Source: Leifsonia tongyongensis
GTDB taxonomy: Bacteria; Actinomycetota; Actinomycetes; Actinomycetales; Microbacteriaceae
DNA: 64,000 bases
Reading direction: 5' to 3'
NCBI RefSeq assembly: GCF_010686705.1
Contig: NZ_JAAGWY010000003.1
Coordinates: 186,001-250,000 of the forward strand
Made by a program: the position numbers and the translations under genes. The notes below the pieces were generated by a model. It had not been told where the DNA came from, made no database searches, and saw nothing but the letters and a program-made list of their open reading frames with translations. Of this stretch, positions 38,619 to 46,991 are shown piece after piece. Position 1 is the first letter of the stretch. Every line of letters starts with the position of its first letter.

Positions 38619-38624
38619 AGCCTA
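38619..38624 (-). promoter_or_regulatory. Candidate kgd -10 box TAGGCT
   Basis: TAGGCT on the minus strand matches TANNNT and would place transcription start near 38612, giving a leader of about 70 nt that includes the hairpin at 38582-38600. No convincing -35 is visible. Confidence 0.35.
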
Positions 38625-38664
38625 ATCCCATTGCCGGAGGGCTGCGGGCGACTGGGTATCGGGA

Positions 38665-38670
38665 TAGCGT
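38665..38670 (+). promoter_or_regulatory. -10 box TAGCGT of guaB1
   Basis: TAGCGT ends 7 nt before the guaB1 ATG, and no Shine-Dalgarno is present, so the mRNA is probably leaderless. Confidence 0.45.
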
Positions 38671-38677
38671 TATTCTC

Positions 38678-40117
38678 ATGCAGTTCTATGGGACGACCCC
38701 CAGCCACGATCTGACGTACTCCGATGTGTTCCTCGTCCCGTCCCGCTCATCCGTGACGAGCCGCCTGGATGTCTCGCTCGCCCCGGGCGACGGCACCGGT
38801 GCGACCATCCCCATCGTCTCGTCCAACATGAACAGCGTCACAGGTAAGCGCCTCGCTGCGACCCTGGCCCGGCGTGGTGGGCTCGGCGTGCTTCCGCAGG
38901 ACATGCACCTGCAAGACCTGGACGACGCCATCCGCTGGGTCAAAGCACAGCCGGTCGCTTTCGACACGCCGTATGTGCTGGCGCCGGACGACACCGTCGC
39001 CGCCGCGTTGCGGCGTGTTCCCGCCGTCGAAGGGCACGGCATCGTCATCCGCGACCAGTCCGGCGAGTACCTGGGCTGTCTCTCCGCCTCCCAGCTCGGG
39101 ACGGCACTTCCGGATGCGCGGCTCGGCGACCTCCTGCACGGCGCGCTCACGTCCCTCGACGCCGACGACATTCCCGACGGCCGTGCCGCGTTCGAGGTCA
39201 TGAGTGCCGCCGGACTCGAATTCGCGCCGGTTCTGCAGCACGGTCGAGTCATCGGCACGCTCAGCCTGCGAAGCGCGCTGCGGTCGACCATCTACGAGCC
39301 CGCCGTCGACGCGCACGGGCGCCTGCGGGTCGCTGCGGCCGTCGGTATCAACGGGGATGTCGGTGGCAAGGCCAAAGCGCTCGCCGCGGCTGGAGTCGAC
39401 GTCATCGTCATCGACACCGCGCACGGTGATCAAGAGGGCATGCGCCGCGCCATCGAGATCGTCAAGGGTCTCGGGCTCGGTCTTCCGATCGTCGCAGGAA
39501 ACGTCGTCACCGACCAGGCCGTGCGCGATCTCGTGGAAGCCGGAGCCGACATCCTCAAAGTCGGCGTCGGACCGGGAGCCATGTGCACGACGCGAATGAT
39601 GACGGCGGTGGGCCGGCCCCAGTTCTCGGCGGTTCTCGAAGCGTCGGCGGCGGCGCGCGAACTGGGCGCGCACGTGTGGGCGGATGGCGGGGTGCGGTAC
39701 CCGAGGGACGTCGCGCTCGCGCTCGCCGCTGGTGGCGCATCCGTCATGATCGGTTCGTGGTTCGCCGGAACCATCGAAGCGCCCGGAACCCTCGACCGTG
39801 ACGAGAACGGTGCGCTCTACAAGGAGAGCTGGGGGATGGCGAGCACGAAGGCCGTGCAGCAGCGCTTCGAGCGGCTGGATGCGTATGAGCTTGCGCGCAA
39901 GACGCTGTTCGCCGAAGGCATCTCCAGTTCGCGGATCTACCTGGACCCGCTCCGGCCGTCGGTCGAGGACCTGCTCGACATGATCACGACAGGCCTGCGG
40001 AGTTCGTTCACATACGCGGGTGCGCGGAGTGTCGTGGAGTTCCACGACCGGGCTCTCGTCGGCATCCAGTCGGCCGCCGGGTACGAAGAGGGCAAGGCGC
40101 TTCCCGTCAGCTGGTGA
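38678..40117 (+). CDS. guaB1: GuaB1-family IMPDH-related protein (GMP reductase type)
   Basis: A 479-residue TIM-barrel enzyme of the GuaB1 family. It has N-terminal [20 protein letters not shown], two CBS-like repeats inserted after about residue 95, [16 protein letters not shown], and the active-site loop [20 protein letters not shown] with the catalytic Cys. The flap [12 protein letters not shown] follows. In mycobacteria the GuaB1 protein acts as a GMP reductase (GMP to IMP) with purine nucleotides binding the CBS domains, so it serves purine salvage rather than de novo synthesis. The ATG at 38678 is selected by the family start; upstream frames belong to the divergent region. Confidence 0.92.
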   Translation: MQFYGTTPSHDLTYSDVFLVPSRSSVTSRLDVSLAPGDGTGATIPIVSSNMNSVTGKRLAATLARRGGLGVLPQDMHLQDLDDAIRWVKAQPVAFDTPYVLAPDDTVAAALRRVPAVEGHGIVIRDQSGEYLGCLSASQLGTALPDARLGDLLHGALTSLDADDIPDGRAAFEVMSAAGLEFAPVLQHGRVIGTLSLRSALRSTIYEPAVDAHGRLRVAAAVGINGDVGGKAKALAAAGVDVIVIDTAHGDQEGMRRAIEIVKGLGLGLPIVAGNVVTDQAVRDLVEAGADILKVGVGPGAMCTTRMMTAVGRPQFSAVLEASAAARELGAHVWADGGVRYPRDVALALAAGGASVMIGSWFAGTIEAPGTLDRDENGALYKESWGMASTKAVQQRFERLDAYELARKTLFAEGISSSRIYLDPLRPSVEDLLDMITTGLRSSFTYAGARSVVEFHDRALVGIQSAAGYEEGKALPVSW

Positions 40118-40126
40118 GGCGCATCC

Positions 40127-40186
40127 CGCACTAGCTTCGTCCGAGCGCACTAGGTCTACGTAGTGCGCTCGGAACGAAGTAGTGCG
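40127..40186. terminator. Long hairpin between convergent guaB1 and gap
   Basis: The arms CGCACTAGCTTCGT + CCGAGCGCACTA and TAGTGCGCTCGG + AACGAAGTAGTGCG form a nearly continuous stem of about 25 bp (one or two bulged bases) around an 8-nt loop. It lies 9 bp after the guaB1 stop and 10 bp after the gap stop, so it works for both genes. Confidence 0.8.
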
Positions 40187-40196
40187 CCGACCCCGG

Positions 40197-41192
40197 TCAG
40201 CGCGCGAGCAACTCGAGCGTGTCGACGACGCGGTTGGAGAATCCCCACTCGTTGTCGTACCAGGCGACGACCTTGACGTGCCTCCCGTCGACCCGCGTGA
40301 GAGCGGCATCGAAGATGGACGACGCGGGCTGGCCGGTGATGTCGCTCGAGACGAGGGGCTCGTCCGAATAGTCGAGGATGCCCGCGAGCCACCCGTCGGC
40401 AGCCTCACGATACGCGGCGAGGACGTCGTCGCGGGTGACGTCTCGTGCGACGGTCGTGTTCAGCTCGACGATCGAACCGACCGGGACGGGAACGCGGATC
40501 GAGTCGCCGGAGAGCCTTCCGTCCAGGCCGGGCAGGACGAGACCGATCGCCTTGGCCGCACCGGTCGTGGTCGGAACGATGTTCACAGCGGCGGCACGTG
40601 CCCGGCGGAGGTCGCGGTGCGGGCCGTCCTGCAGGTTCTGCTCCTGCGTGTACGCGTGGACCGTCGTCATGAAGCCGTGTTCGATTCCCGCGAGCCGGTC
40701 CAGCACGGCGGCGAGCGGGGCCAGGGCGTTCGTGGTGCAGGAGGCGTTGGAGACGATCACATGCGTGCTCGGGTCGTACGCATCCGTGTTGACGCCGTAG
40801 GCGAGGGTGACGTCCGCACCATCCGAAGGGGCGCTGACCAGGACCCGCTTGGCCCCGGCATCGAGGTGGGCGCGTGCAGCGTCAGCGGACGTGAAGCGGC
40901 CGGTGGACTCGAGCACGATGTCGACCCCGAGCTCAGCCCACGGCAGGTTGGCCGGCTCACGTTCGGCGAGCACGATGATACGCCGACCGTCGACGATGAG
41001 GTCCGTTCCGTCGACCTCGACCGGACGACCGAGTCGGCCCATCGAACTGTCGTATGCGAGCAGGTGTGCGAGCGTCTCGGGTGCGGTCAGGTCGTTGACG
41101 GCGACGACTTCGAGGTCGCTGTCGCGCTCGAGCAGAGCTCGGAGGGTGTTGCGTCCGATACGGCCGAATCCGTTCACGGCGATGCGGGTCAT
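40197..41192 (-). CDS. gap: Glyceraldehyde-3-phosphate dehydrogenase, type I
   Basis: A 331-residue GAPDH. The NAD fold starts RIAVNGFGRIGRNTLRALL; the active site is SNASCTTNALAPLA with the catalytic Cys; the C-terminus has VKVVAWYDNEWGFSNRVVDT. The enzyme oxidises glyceraldehyde-3-phosphate in glycolysis. It stands alone here and is not in the usual gap-pgk-tpi operon, so it may be a second copy with a different coenzyme preference or direction (inference). AAAGGA lies 8 nt before the ATG at 41192. The upstream region to 41365 (173 bp) holds its promoter; no strong box was found. Confidence 0.93.
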   Translation of the reverse strand: MTRIAVNGFGRIGRNTLRALLERDSDLEVVAVNDLTAPETLAHLLAYDSSMGRLGRPVEVDGTDLIVDGRRIIVLAEREPANLPWAELGVDIVLESTGRFTSADAARAHLDAGAKRVLVSAPSDGADVTLAYGVNTDAYDPSTHVIVSNASCTTNALAPLAAVLDRLAGIEHGFMTTVHAYTQEQNLQDGPHRDLRRARAAAVNIVPTTTGAAKAIGLVLPGLDGRLSGDSIRVPVPVGSIVELNTTVARDVTRDDVLAAYREAADGWLAGILDYSDEPLVSSDITGQPASSIFDAALTRVDGRHVKVVAWYDNEWGFSNRVVDTLELLAR

Positions 41193-41365
41193 TGAGGGGT
41201 TCCTTTCGTTCTGCCGTCCATGTTCGCTCGCGGGAGGAGACGCGGAAAGTGGCCTGAACGACAGCATGCGCAAGAATCCGGCCATCAGTGCGGACAGAGA
41301 ACGCAAGGTTCCCGCCAGAGCGCAGGACGAGTAAGACGCTCGGGCCGCTCGCTCGCCCAGGCAGC

Positions 41366-42313
41366 TCAGGCCGAGAAGGTGTGCCGGTATTCCGTCGGTG
41401 AGGTGCCGAGGATGCGCTGGAAATGCATCCGCAGGTTGGCGCCGGTCCCGAGGCCGACCCGGTCGGCGACCTGCTCGACACCGAGGTCGGTGCGCTCGAG
41501 CAGTTCACGGGCGAGGTCGACCCTGGCGCGAAGGACCCATTGCATCGGTGTGTAGCCCGTGTCTTCGATGAACCTCCGCGAGAACGTACGCGCGGAGACG
41601 CGTGCATGTCGGGCGAGCACCTCGAGGGTCAGCGGTTCGGCGAGATGTGCGAGCGCCCACTCGCGCGTGCTCGCGAACAGGTCCCCGAGGGGTTCCGGCA
41701 TGCTCCGCGGAACGTACTGGGCCTGACCGCCGCTGCGATACGGCGCTGCGACGAGACGCCGAGCGACGTGGTTGGACAGCCCGACACCGTGATCACGCCG
41801 GACGAGGTGGAGGCACAGGTCGATTCCGGATGCGGCACCTGCGGAGGTGAGGACGTCGCCCTCGTCGACGAACAGCACGTTCTCATCCACCTTCACGAGC
41901 GGATGCTTCTCAGCCAGCGCCTGCGCGTAGTGCCAGTGGGTGGTGGCGCGCTTTCCGTCGAGCAACCCCGTCGCAGCCAGGGCGAACGCTCCGGTCGAGA
42001 TCGCGGCGAGCCGTGTCCCGCGCTCGTGCGCAGTCTTCAGTGCCTCGACGACGGATGCGGGTGGCTCGGTGGAGACGGGCTCCCGATAGCCGGGGATGAA
42101 GATCGTGTCGGCGAGTTCGAGCGCTTCGAGCCCGTCGGCGACGTGATACGAGAGGCCGTCCCCGCCGCTCACGAGACCCGGAGCCGCACCGCATACGCGC
42201 ACGTCGTACGGCATGCTCGGCCGATGGGAGAACACCTGTGCCGGGATGCCCACATCGAGCGGTTTCGCGCCCTCGAGAACCAGGACGGCGACGTGGTGGT
42301 CGGTGCGACTCAT
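41366..42313 (-). CDS. GlxA-type transcriptional regulator (DJ-1/PfpI + AraC)
   Basis: A 315-residue regulator. An N-terminal DJ-1/PfpI domain (VAVLVLEGAKPLDVGIPAQV, residues ~5-170) is followed by an AraC HTH pair (LEVLARHARVSARTFSRRF, then VEQVADRVGLGTGANLRMHF, ending LGTSPTEYRHTFSA). The DJ-1 nucleophile elbow reads AISTGAFALAATG with Ser in place of the usual Cys, so it is a sensor rather than an enzyme. AAGGAG lies 6 nt before the ATG at 42313. It lies downstream of the LldD-like gene on the same strand, after 83 bp. Confidence 0.93.
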   Translation of the reverse strand: MSRTDHHVAVLVLEGAKPLDVGIPAQVFSHRPSMPYDVRVCGAAPGLVSGGDGLSYHVADGLEALELADTIFIPGYREPVSTEPPASVVEALKTAHERGTRLAAISTGAFALAATGLLDGKRATTHWHYAQALAEKHPLVKVDENVLFVDEGDVLTSAGAASGIDLCLHLVRRDHGVGLSNHVARRLVAAPYRSGGQAQYVPRSMPEPLGDLFASTREWALAHLAEPLTLEVLARHARVSARTFSRRFIEDTGYTPMQWVLRARVDLARELLERTDLGVEQVADRVGLGTGANLRMHFQRILGTSPTEYRHTFSA

Positions 42314-42396
42314 CGGGTCTCCTTCGACTCGAAAGCTCAGCTGCTCGGCGCGACCGTGGTTCGGCTCCGCCGATGCGCTCGTCGGCGGTTCCGCGC

Positions 42397-43827
42397 CTAT
42401 TCTGTACCAGTCCGCGGCTTCGCAGAAGTGCCCGGCTTCGCAGTCGTGCCCGGCTTCGCGGTCGTGCCGACCTTCGGCGCTTTCGTCGTGGCCCGTGCGG
42501 TCGCCGCAGCCGCGGACGCTGGGCGCTTCACCGGGGCGCGACGTGCCGGGGTGGCGGCGACGGCATCCGCCGCATCCGCCGCACGGGCCGCAGCGGGCGC
42601 GAGCGGAGTCAGCCGCGCGAGCTGTGTCACGTGGCCGGGGTTCAGCTCGTCCAGGGACGCGACGCCGAGGAGGCGCATCGTGCGGGCGATCTGGCCCGAC
42701 AGGATCGCGATGGTGCGGTCGACGCCTTCGCGTCCGCCGGCCATGAGCCCGTACAGGTATGCGCGCCCGATCATCGTGAACCGGGCGCCGAGGGCGATGG
42801 CGGCGACGATGTCGGCACCGGACATGATGCCCGTGTCCAGGTGGACCTCGGTGTCGCGCCCGACCTCGCGGACGACCTCGGGCAGCAGGTGGAACGGAAT
42901 GGGGGCGCGGTCCAGCTGGCGTCCGCCGTGGTTCGACAGAGTGATCCCGTCGACGCCCATGGCGGCGAGCTTCTTCGCGTCGTCGACGTTCTGCACGCCC
43001 TTGACGACGAGCTTGCCCGGCCACTGCTCCTTGATCCAGGCGAGGTCTTCGAACGTGACCGTCGGATCGAACATGGAGTCGAGCAAGGCCGCCACCGTGC
43101 CCGACCAGCGATCGAGCGACGCGAACGCGAGGGGTTCCGTCGTGAGGAAGTTGATCCACCAGGCCGGGCGCGGGATGGCGTTGACGACGGTCTTGGGGGT
43201 CAGGGTCGGCGGAATGGTCATCCCGTTGCGGGTGTCGCGGAGGCGCTGACCGGCGACCGGGACGTCGACCGTCACGAGAAGGGTGTCGAACCCGGAAGCG
43301 GCTGCGCGTTCGACGAGTGCCATCGAGCGTTCGCGATCCTTCCACATGTACAGCTGGAACCAGTTGCGTCCGTTCGGATTCGCGGCCTTCACGTCTTCGA
43401 TCGAGGCGGTGCCCATGGTCGAGAGCGAGAAGGGGATGCCTGCCGCACCGGCCGCAGCCGCGCCGGCACGTTCGCCCTCGGTCTGCATCATCCGCGTGAA
43501 GCCCGTCGGGGCGATTCCGAAGGGGAGCGCGACGGGTGCGCCGAGCACCTCACGTGTGGTGTCGACGGTCGACACGTCCCGCAGGATCGACGGGTTGAAC
43601 TGGATGTCCTCGAATGCCTGCCGGGCACGGGCGAGCGAGATCTCGGCCTCTGCGGCGCCCTCGGTGTAGTCGAACGCAGCCTTGGGCGTGCGGCGTTTCG
43701 CGATCGCCCGCAGGTCGGAGATCGTCAGCGCAGCATCCAGGCGCCGCTTTTTGGCGTCGAGTTCCGGCTTCTTGAATCTCATCAGTGGCGCGAGATCACG
43801 GGGGCGGGGGATGCGGCGTTCAACCAT
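42397..43827 (-). CDS. FMN-dependent 2-hydroxyacid oxidase/dehydrogenase (LldD-like) with basic C-tail
   Basis: A 476-residue flavoprotein of the lactate/glycolate oxidase family. The FMN barrel includes [20 protein letters not shown], the active-site [12 protein letters not shown], and [19 protein letters not shown]. The FMN-phosphate loop reads DTGIMSG (Met where many family members have Arg). The last ~70 residues (from about 406) are an Ala/Lys/Thr/Pro-rich tail ending in three KPGT/KPRT repeats. The product oxidises L-lactate or another 2-hydroxyacid to the ketoacid. AGGAAAA lies 8 nt before the ATG at 43827. It follows the FadR-type regulator after 25 bp, fitting an LldR-like control circuit. 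Confidence 0.88.
   Translation of the reverse strand: MVERRIPRPRDLAPLMRFKKPELDAKKRRLDAALTISDLRAIAKRRTPKAAFDYTEGAAEAEISLARARQAFEDIQFNPSILRDVSTVDTTREVLGAPVALPFGIAPTGFTRMMQTEGERAGAAAAGAAGIPFSLSTMGTASIEDVKAANPNGRNWFQLYMWKDRERSMALVERAAASGFDTLLVTVDVPVAGQRLRDTRNGMTIPPTLTPKTVVNAIPRPAWWINFLTTEPLAFASLDRWSGTVAALLDSMFDPTVTFEDLAWIKEQWPGKLVVKGVQNVDDAKKLAAMGVDGITLSNHGGRQLDRAPIPFHLLPEVVREVGRDTEVHLDTGIMSGADIVAAIALGARFTMIGRAYLYGLMAGGREGVDRTIAILSGQIARTMRLLGVASLDELNPGHVTQLARLTPLAPAAARAADAADAVAATPARRAPVKRPASAAAATARATTKAPKVGTTAKPGTTAKPGTSAKPRTGTE
42416..42469 (-). repeat. Three 18-bp units in the LldD-like C-terminal tail
   Basis: Three units begin GGCTTCGCAG or GGCTTCGCGG on the plus strand; each is 18 bp and encodes a KPGT/S/T-type hexapeptide. 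Differences are limited to a few bases. The tail is probably disordered and positively charged. Confidence 0.75.
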
Positions 43828-43852
43828 GGGGGCTTTTCCTGTCTGGGTTCGG

Positions 43853-44650
43853 TCACGTCGTGACGGTCGTGGCGATCGGTGCGATTGGCGCGGTCGGTGC
43901 GTTGAAGGTCGGTGCGTGTCGGTCGGAGGTGAGGCGCGAGTCGCGGTAGTAGTCGGTGATGTGGTCGTGGACGAGCGTGCGGGCGAGGTCGGCGTGGCCC
44001 GAGCGGATGGCCGACAGGATGCCGCGATGCTCGCCGCGGAGGCGGGCGGCCATGCCCTCCCAGTCGGGCAGGCGCTCGGCGCCGGCGCGCACATAGCCCT
44101 CGATGGAGGTGCGGAGGCCGGCCATCATGGCCGAGACGACCTGGTTTTCGGCGGCGACGGCGAGTGCGAGATGGAACTGGGCGTCGAGGGCGAGGAATTC
44201 CCGCGGAGTCAGGTGGGGCGCATCCATCGCGTCGAGGAGTTCGACGGCGTCGCTGAGCTCGACGGAACCCTCTTCGCCGTCGCGGGCCGGCGCGCGGTCG
44301 GCGAGTTCGCCGACGACGGCCGTCTCGAGGAGGAGCCGGGTGCGCACGACGTCGGCGACGGGGAACCCGTTCGCCGCGACCTGAAGTCGCATGAGCGCCT
44401 GCATGCCGCCGTTCGGCCGGGCCACGATGATCGCACCGGAGTTCGGCCCCGAGCCCGTCTGGGTGCGGATGAGCCCCATGACCTCGAGCACGCGCACGGC
44501 TTCGCGCACACTCGACCGCCCGACGTCGAGCTCACTGGCCAGGGCGCGCTCGGGAGGAAGGTGATCGCCGGGCTGAAGTCGCCCTTCAACGAGCTGCGTC
44601 TCGATGTGGGAGAGCACCTGTTCCCACGCGCGGCGGTCGTCGGCGGTCAT
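43853..44650 (-). CDS. FadR/LldR-type GntR regulator
   Basis: A 265-residue regulator. The winged HTH is [20 protein letters not shown] and [20 protein letters not shown]; the FCD sensor domain has [16 protein letters not shown] and the metal-binding His residues in [20 protein letters not shown]. The C-terminal ~20 residues are a degenerate Ala/Pro/Thr repeat. It probably represses its own operon and the LldD-like oxidase until lactate or a related acid binds. A double TGGTCNGACCA operator lies at 44701-44726, exactly between its -10 box and the gene. The ATG at 44650 has a GAAGGAG-like site. Confidence 0.93.
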   Translation of the reverse strand: MTADDRRAWEQVLSHIETQLVEGRLQPGDHLPPERALASELDVGRSSVREAVRVLEVMGLIRTQTGSGPNSGAIIVARPNGGMQALMRLQVAANGFPVADVVRTRLLLETAVVGELADRAPARDGEEGSVELSDAVELLDAMDAPHLTPREFLALDAQFHLALAVAAENQVVSAMMAGLRTSIEGYVRAGAERLPDWEGMAARLRGEHRGILSAIRSGHADLARTLVHDHITDYYRDSRLTSDRHAPTFNAPTAPIAPIATTVTT

Positions 44651-44700
44651 GCTGACTCCTTCGGGCGGGCTGCGGTGGGGTGAGGCACGTGGCCTCGGTG

Positions 44701-44726
44701 TGGTCAGACCACATGTGGTCCGACCA
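44701..44726 (-). promoter_or_regulatory. Double FadR/LldR-type operator at the GntR-oxidase operon promoter
   Basis: Two 11-bp palindromes, TGGTCAGACCA (44701-44711) and TGGTCCGACCA (44716-44726), have centres 15 bp apart. A minus-strand -10 box TAGTCT lies at 44733-44728, so the predicted transcription start falls within the operator. TGGTnnnACCA is the known core bound by FadR-subfamily GntR proteins. Confidence 0.8.
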
Positions 44727-44770
44727 CAGACTAACGCATCACGGCGCCCGCCGCTACGGGTTGCTACGGC

Positions 44771-46228
44771 TCAGGCGGTGCCTTCGTCGGGCTGCACCGC
44801 CGGGCGCACCACCTCGATGTCCTCGACCCGCCCCTTCGGCATGGCGAGGCCCGCGCCGATCGTGAGGATCGCGGCGATGGCGACGGAGAGGAACACCGCG
44901 CCTCCGGCCGCCTCCACCGTCCCGGGGTCGTGTTCGCCGCCTGCGGAGCCGGCAATGATCGCGTTGGCGATCGCGCCGAAGATCGCGACACCGACGGAGC
45001 TGCCGATCGAGCGGGCGAACAGGTTGGTGCCGGTGACGACGCCGCGTTCGTTCCACGGCACGCTCGACTGCGCGGCGATGAGCGTCGGGGTCGCGACGAG
45101 TCCCATTCCGAGTCCGATGATGAAACAGCTGATCGCGACGAAGGCGACATTCGGATGCGGCGATGTCAGCACGAGGCTGATCGCGCCGATGATCGCGATA
45201 CCCATACCGACGAGGGCGGTGTTGCGGAAGCCGATACGCAGGTAGAAGCGGCCGGAGAGGGCCGCACTGATCGGCCATCCGATCGTGAGTGCCGCGACGG
45301 CAAGGCCCGCGACGACCGGCACCGCGCCGATCGACCCCTCGAGGTAGGTGGGCACGTACGAGGTCAGCCCGATGAGCATGGCACCGACGCCGAGCGAGAT
45401 CAGGGTCGTGGTCACCAGGAGCCGCCGCGAGAAGATCCAGAGGGGCAGGATGGGCTCGGCCGCGCGCCGTTCGACGAGCACGAAGGCGACGAGCAGGATG
45501 GCGCTGAGCACGAATGCGCCGATGCTCTGCACCGAGTCCCAGGCCCACGCCTGGCCGCCCTCGAGCACGGCGAGGATGAGGAGGCTCATCCCGGCTGTGA
45601 GCAGCACGGCCCCCGCATAGTCGATGCGGTGGCGGCGGGGCTCGATGCTTTCATGGAAGTTGCGGATGAGCATCCACCCCGCGACGATGCACAACGGCAC
45701 ATTGACGAAGAAGATCCAGCGCCAGGAGGTGAACTGCGAGAAGATGCCGCCCAGCGTGGGGCCGACGACCGACGAGATCGCCCAGACGCTCGCGAGGTAC
45801 CCCTGCACCTTCGCGCGCTCGGCGACGGTGTAGATGTCGCCGGCGATGGTGACCGCCATCGGCTGCACCGCGCCCGCGCCGAGGCCCTGAACGACGCGGA
45901 AGGCGATGAGGGCCGGCATGCTCCAGGCGAACCCGCAGAGGATCGAGCCGAGCAGGAAGAGCGAGATGCCGATCAGGACGATCGGTTTGCGGCCGACTGT
46001 GTCGGCGAGTTTCGCGTAGACGGGCACGGAGGCCGCCTGGGCGAGGAGGTAGACCGAGAAGAGCCACGGGAATTGGGAGAACCCGCCGAGGTCGGCGACG
46101 ATCGACGGGACCGCGGTCGCGAGGATCGTCGCATCGATGGCGACGAGGCCCGTCGTGAGCATGAGGGCGATGAGCACCGGCCCGCGCTCCGAACGGAACC
46201 CGACCCCTTCGCGTACGGCGGTGGACAT
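44771..46228 (-). CDS. MFS transporter, DHA2 (14-helix) type
   Basis: A 485-residue major-facilitator protein of the drug:H+ antiporter-2 family. Features are VAIDATILATAVPSIVADLG in helix 1, YAKLADTVGRKPIVLIGI (motif A), VVQGLGAGAVQPMAVTIAGD (motif B/C region) and GPTLGGIFSQFTSWRWIFFV with NVP (DHA2 motif). It probably exports drugs or metabolites. AGGAGG lies close before the ATG at 46228, a very strong site. It diverges from the ArsR-type regulator across 94 bp, so that regulator may control it. Confidence 0.92.
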   Translation of the reverse strand: MSTAVREGVGFRSERGPVLIALMLTTGLVAIDATILATAVPSIVADLGGFSQFPWLFSVYLLAQAASVPVYAKLADTVGRKPIVLIGISLFLLGSILCGFAWSMPALIAFRVVQGLGAGAVQPMAVTIAGDIYTVAERAKVQGYLASVWAISSVVGPTLGGIFSQFTSWRWIFFVNVPLCIVAGWMLIRNFHESIEPRRHRIDYAGAVLLTAGMSLLILAVLEGGQAWAWDSVQSIGAFVLSAILLVAFVLVERRAAEPILPLWIFSRRLLVTTTLISLGVGAMLIGLTSYVPTYLEGSIGAVPVVAGLAVAALTIGWPISAALSGRFYLRIGFRNTALVGMGIAIIGAISLVLTSPHPNVAFVAISCFIIGLGMGLVATPTLIAAQSSVPWNERGVVTGTNLFARSIGSSVGVAIFGAIANAIIAGSAGGEHDPGTVEAAGGAVFLSVAIAAILTIGAGLAMPKGRVEDIEVVRPAVQPDEGTA

Positions 46229-46285
46229 GGGCCTCCTGGGGGCTTGCCGGCGGATCGGACTCTCAGAACAACGTACGCGTTCCTG

Positions 46286-46335
46286 TTGCATTCCCGTGAG
46301 CCGGGCATGCATAATGTGAAACATGTCTTTCACAT
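46286..46335 (+). promoter_or_regulatory. Promoter and perfect operator at the ArsR-type regulator start
   Basis: TTGCAT (46286-46291) and CATAAT (46310-46315) are separated by 18 bp; the ATG is at 46323, so the mRNA is leaderless. The inverted repeat ATGTGAAA-N6-TTTCACAT (46314-46335) overlaps the -10 and start codon. The regulator should block its own transcription there. Confidence 0.7.
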
Positions 46336-46991
46336 CTCCCGAAGACAGCGGGCGCCCCGAAGTACGCCGCGAGGTCACGGATGTGCGCGCACTCCGTGCC
46401 CTCGCGCATCCGCTGCGCCTCGCGCTCCTCAACCACCTGATGTCGTTCGGTGCCCAGACGGCGAGCCAGTGTGCGGAGGTCGTGGGCTCGACCGCATCCA
46501 ACTGCAGCTACCACCTCCGCTCGCTCGCACGCTTCGGACTGGTCGAGTCGGTGGAGCCGGTGGATGGTCGCGAGCACCCGTGGCGCAGCACGGCGACAGG
46601 GCTGCAGTTCGGGGCCAGCGCTGCGCAGGGGGGAGACGCAGCGACCGCGCTCGGCATCGACTCCGCGGAACGCCTGCTCGTCGACCGGCAGATCGACGAC
46701 GAGGCGAACCTCGCGCACCGGGCAGTCGCGCAACGTGACGAGATCCCTGCCGCGTGGCGCGACGCGACCATGCTTTCCGGGTATTCGCTGCGCCTGACCC
46801 CGGATGAGCTCAAGGCGCTCGGCGAGAAGCTCGACGCGCTCATCCGCCCCTACATCGGCCTGACCCGCGCCGACGCCCCCGCCGACAGCGATGTCGTTGC
46901 GCTGACCCTGAACGCTTTCCTGCATCCGGATGCGCTGCGCACCGCGGCCGCACACCTCACCAACCCGACCCCGAAAGACGGCGAGCGATGA
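46323..46991 (+). CDS. ArsR-family winged-helix regulator (HTH_20)
   Basis: A 222-residue regulator. The N-terminal HTH reads DVRALRALAHPLRLALLNHL and QCAEVVGSTASNCSYHLRSL, followed by the wing GLVESVEPVDGREHPWRST. The C-terminal ~120 residues are helical (effector or dimerisation region) with no metal-binding CxC motif seen. The next gene, an MFS exporter, starts on an ATGA overlap, so the two are coupled; the divergent DHA2 transporter may also be controlled. The effector is unknown; a small toxic molecule is likely from the transporter context (inference). Confidence 0.88.
   Translation: MSFTSPEDSGRPEVRREVTDVRALRALAHPLRLALLNHLMSFGAQTASQCAEVVGSTASNCSYHLRSLARFGLVESVEPVDGREHPWRSTATGLQFGASAAQGGDAATALGIDSAERLLVDRQIDDEANLAHRAVAQRDEIPAAWRDATMLSGYSLRLTPDELKALGEKLDALIRPYIGLTRADAPADSDVVALTLNAFLHPDALRTAAAHLTNPTPKDGER

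Noticed and set aside
35740-38625. A 961-codon open frame antisense to kgd
   Set aside because: It covers the Kgd coding region, is rich in Arg/Asp/Val as expected for a shadow frame, and shows no recognisable motif.
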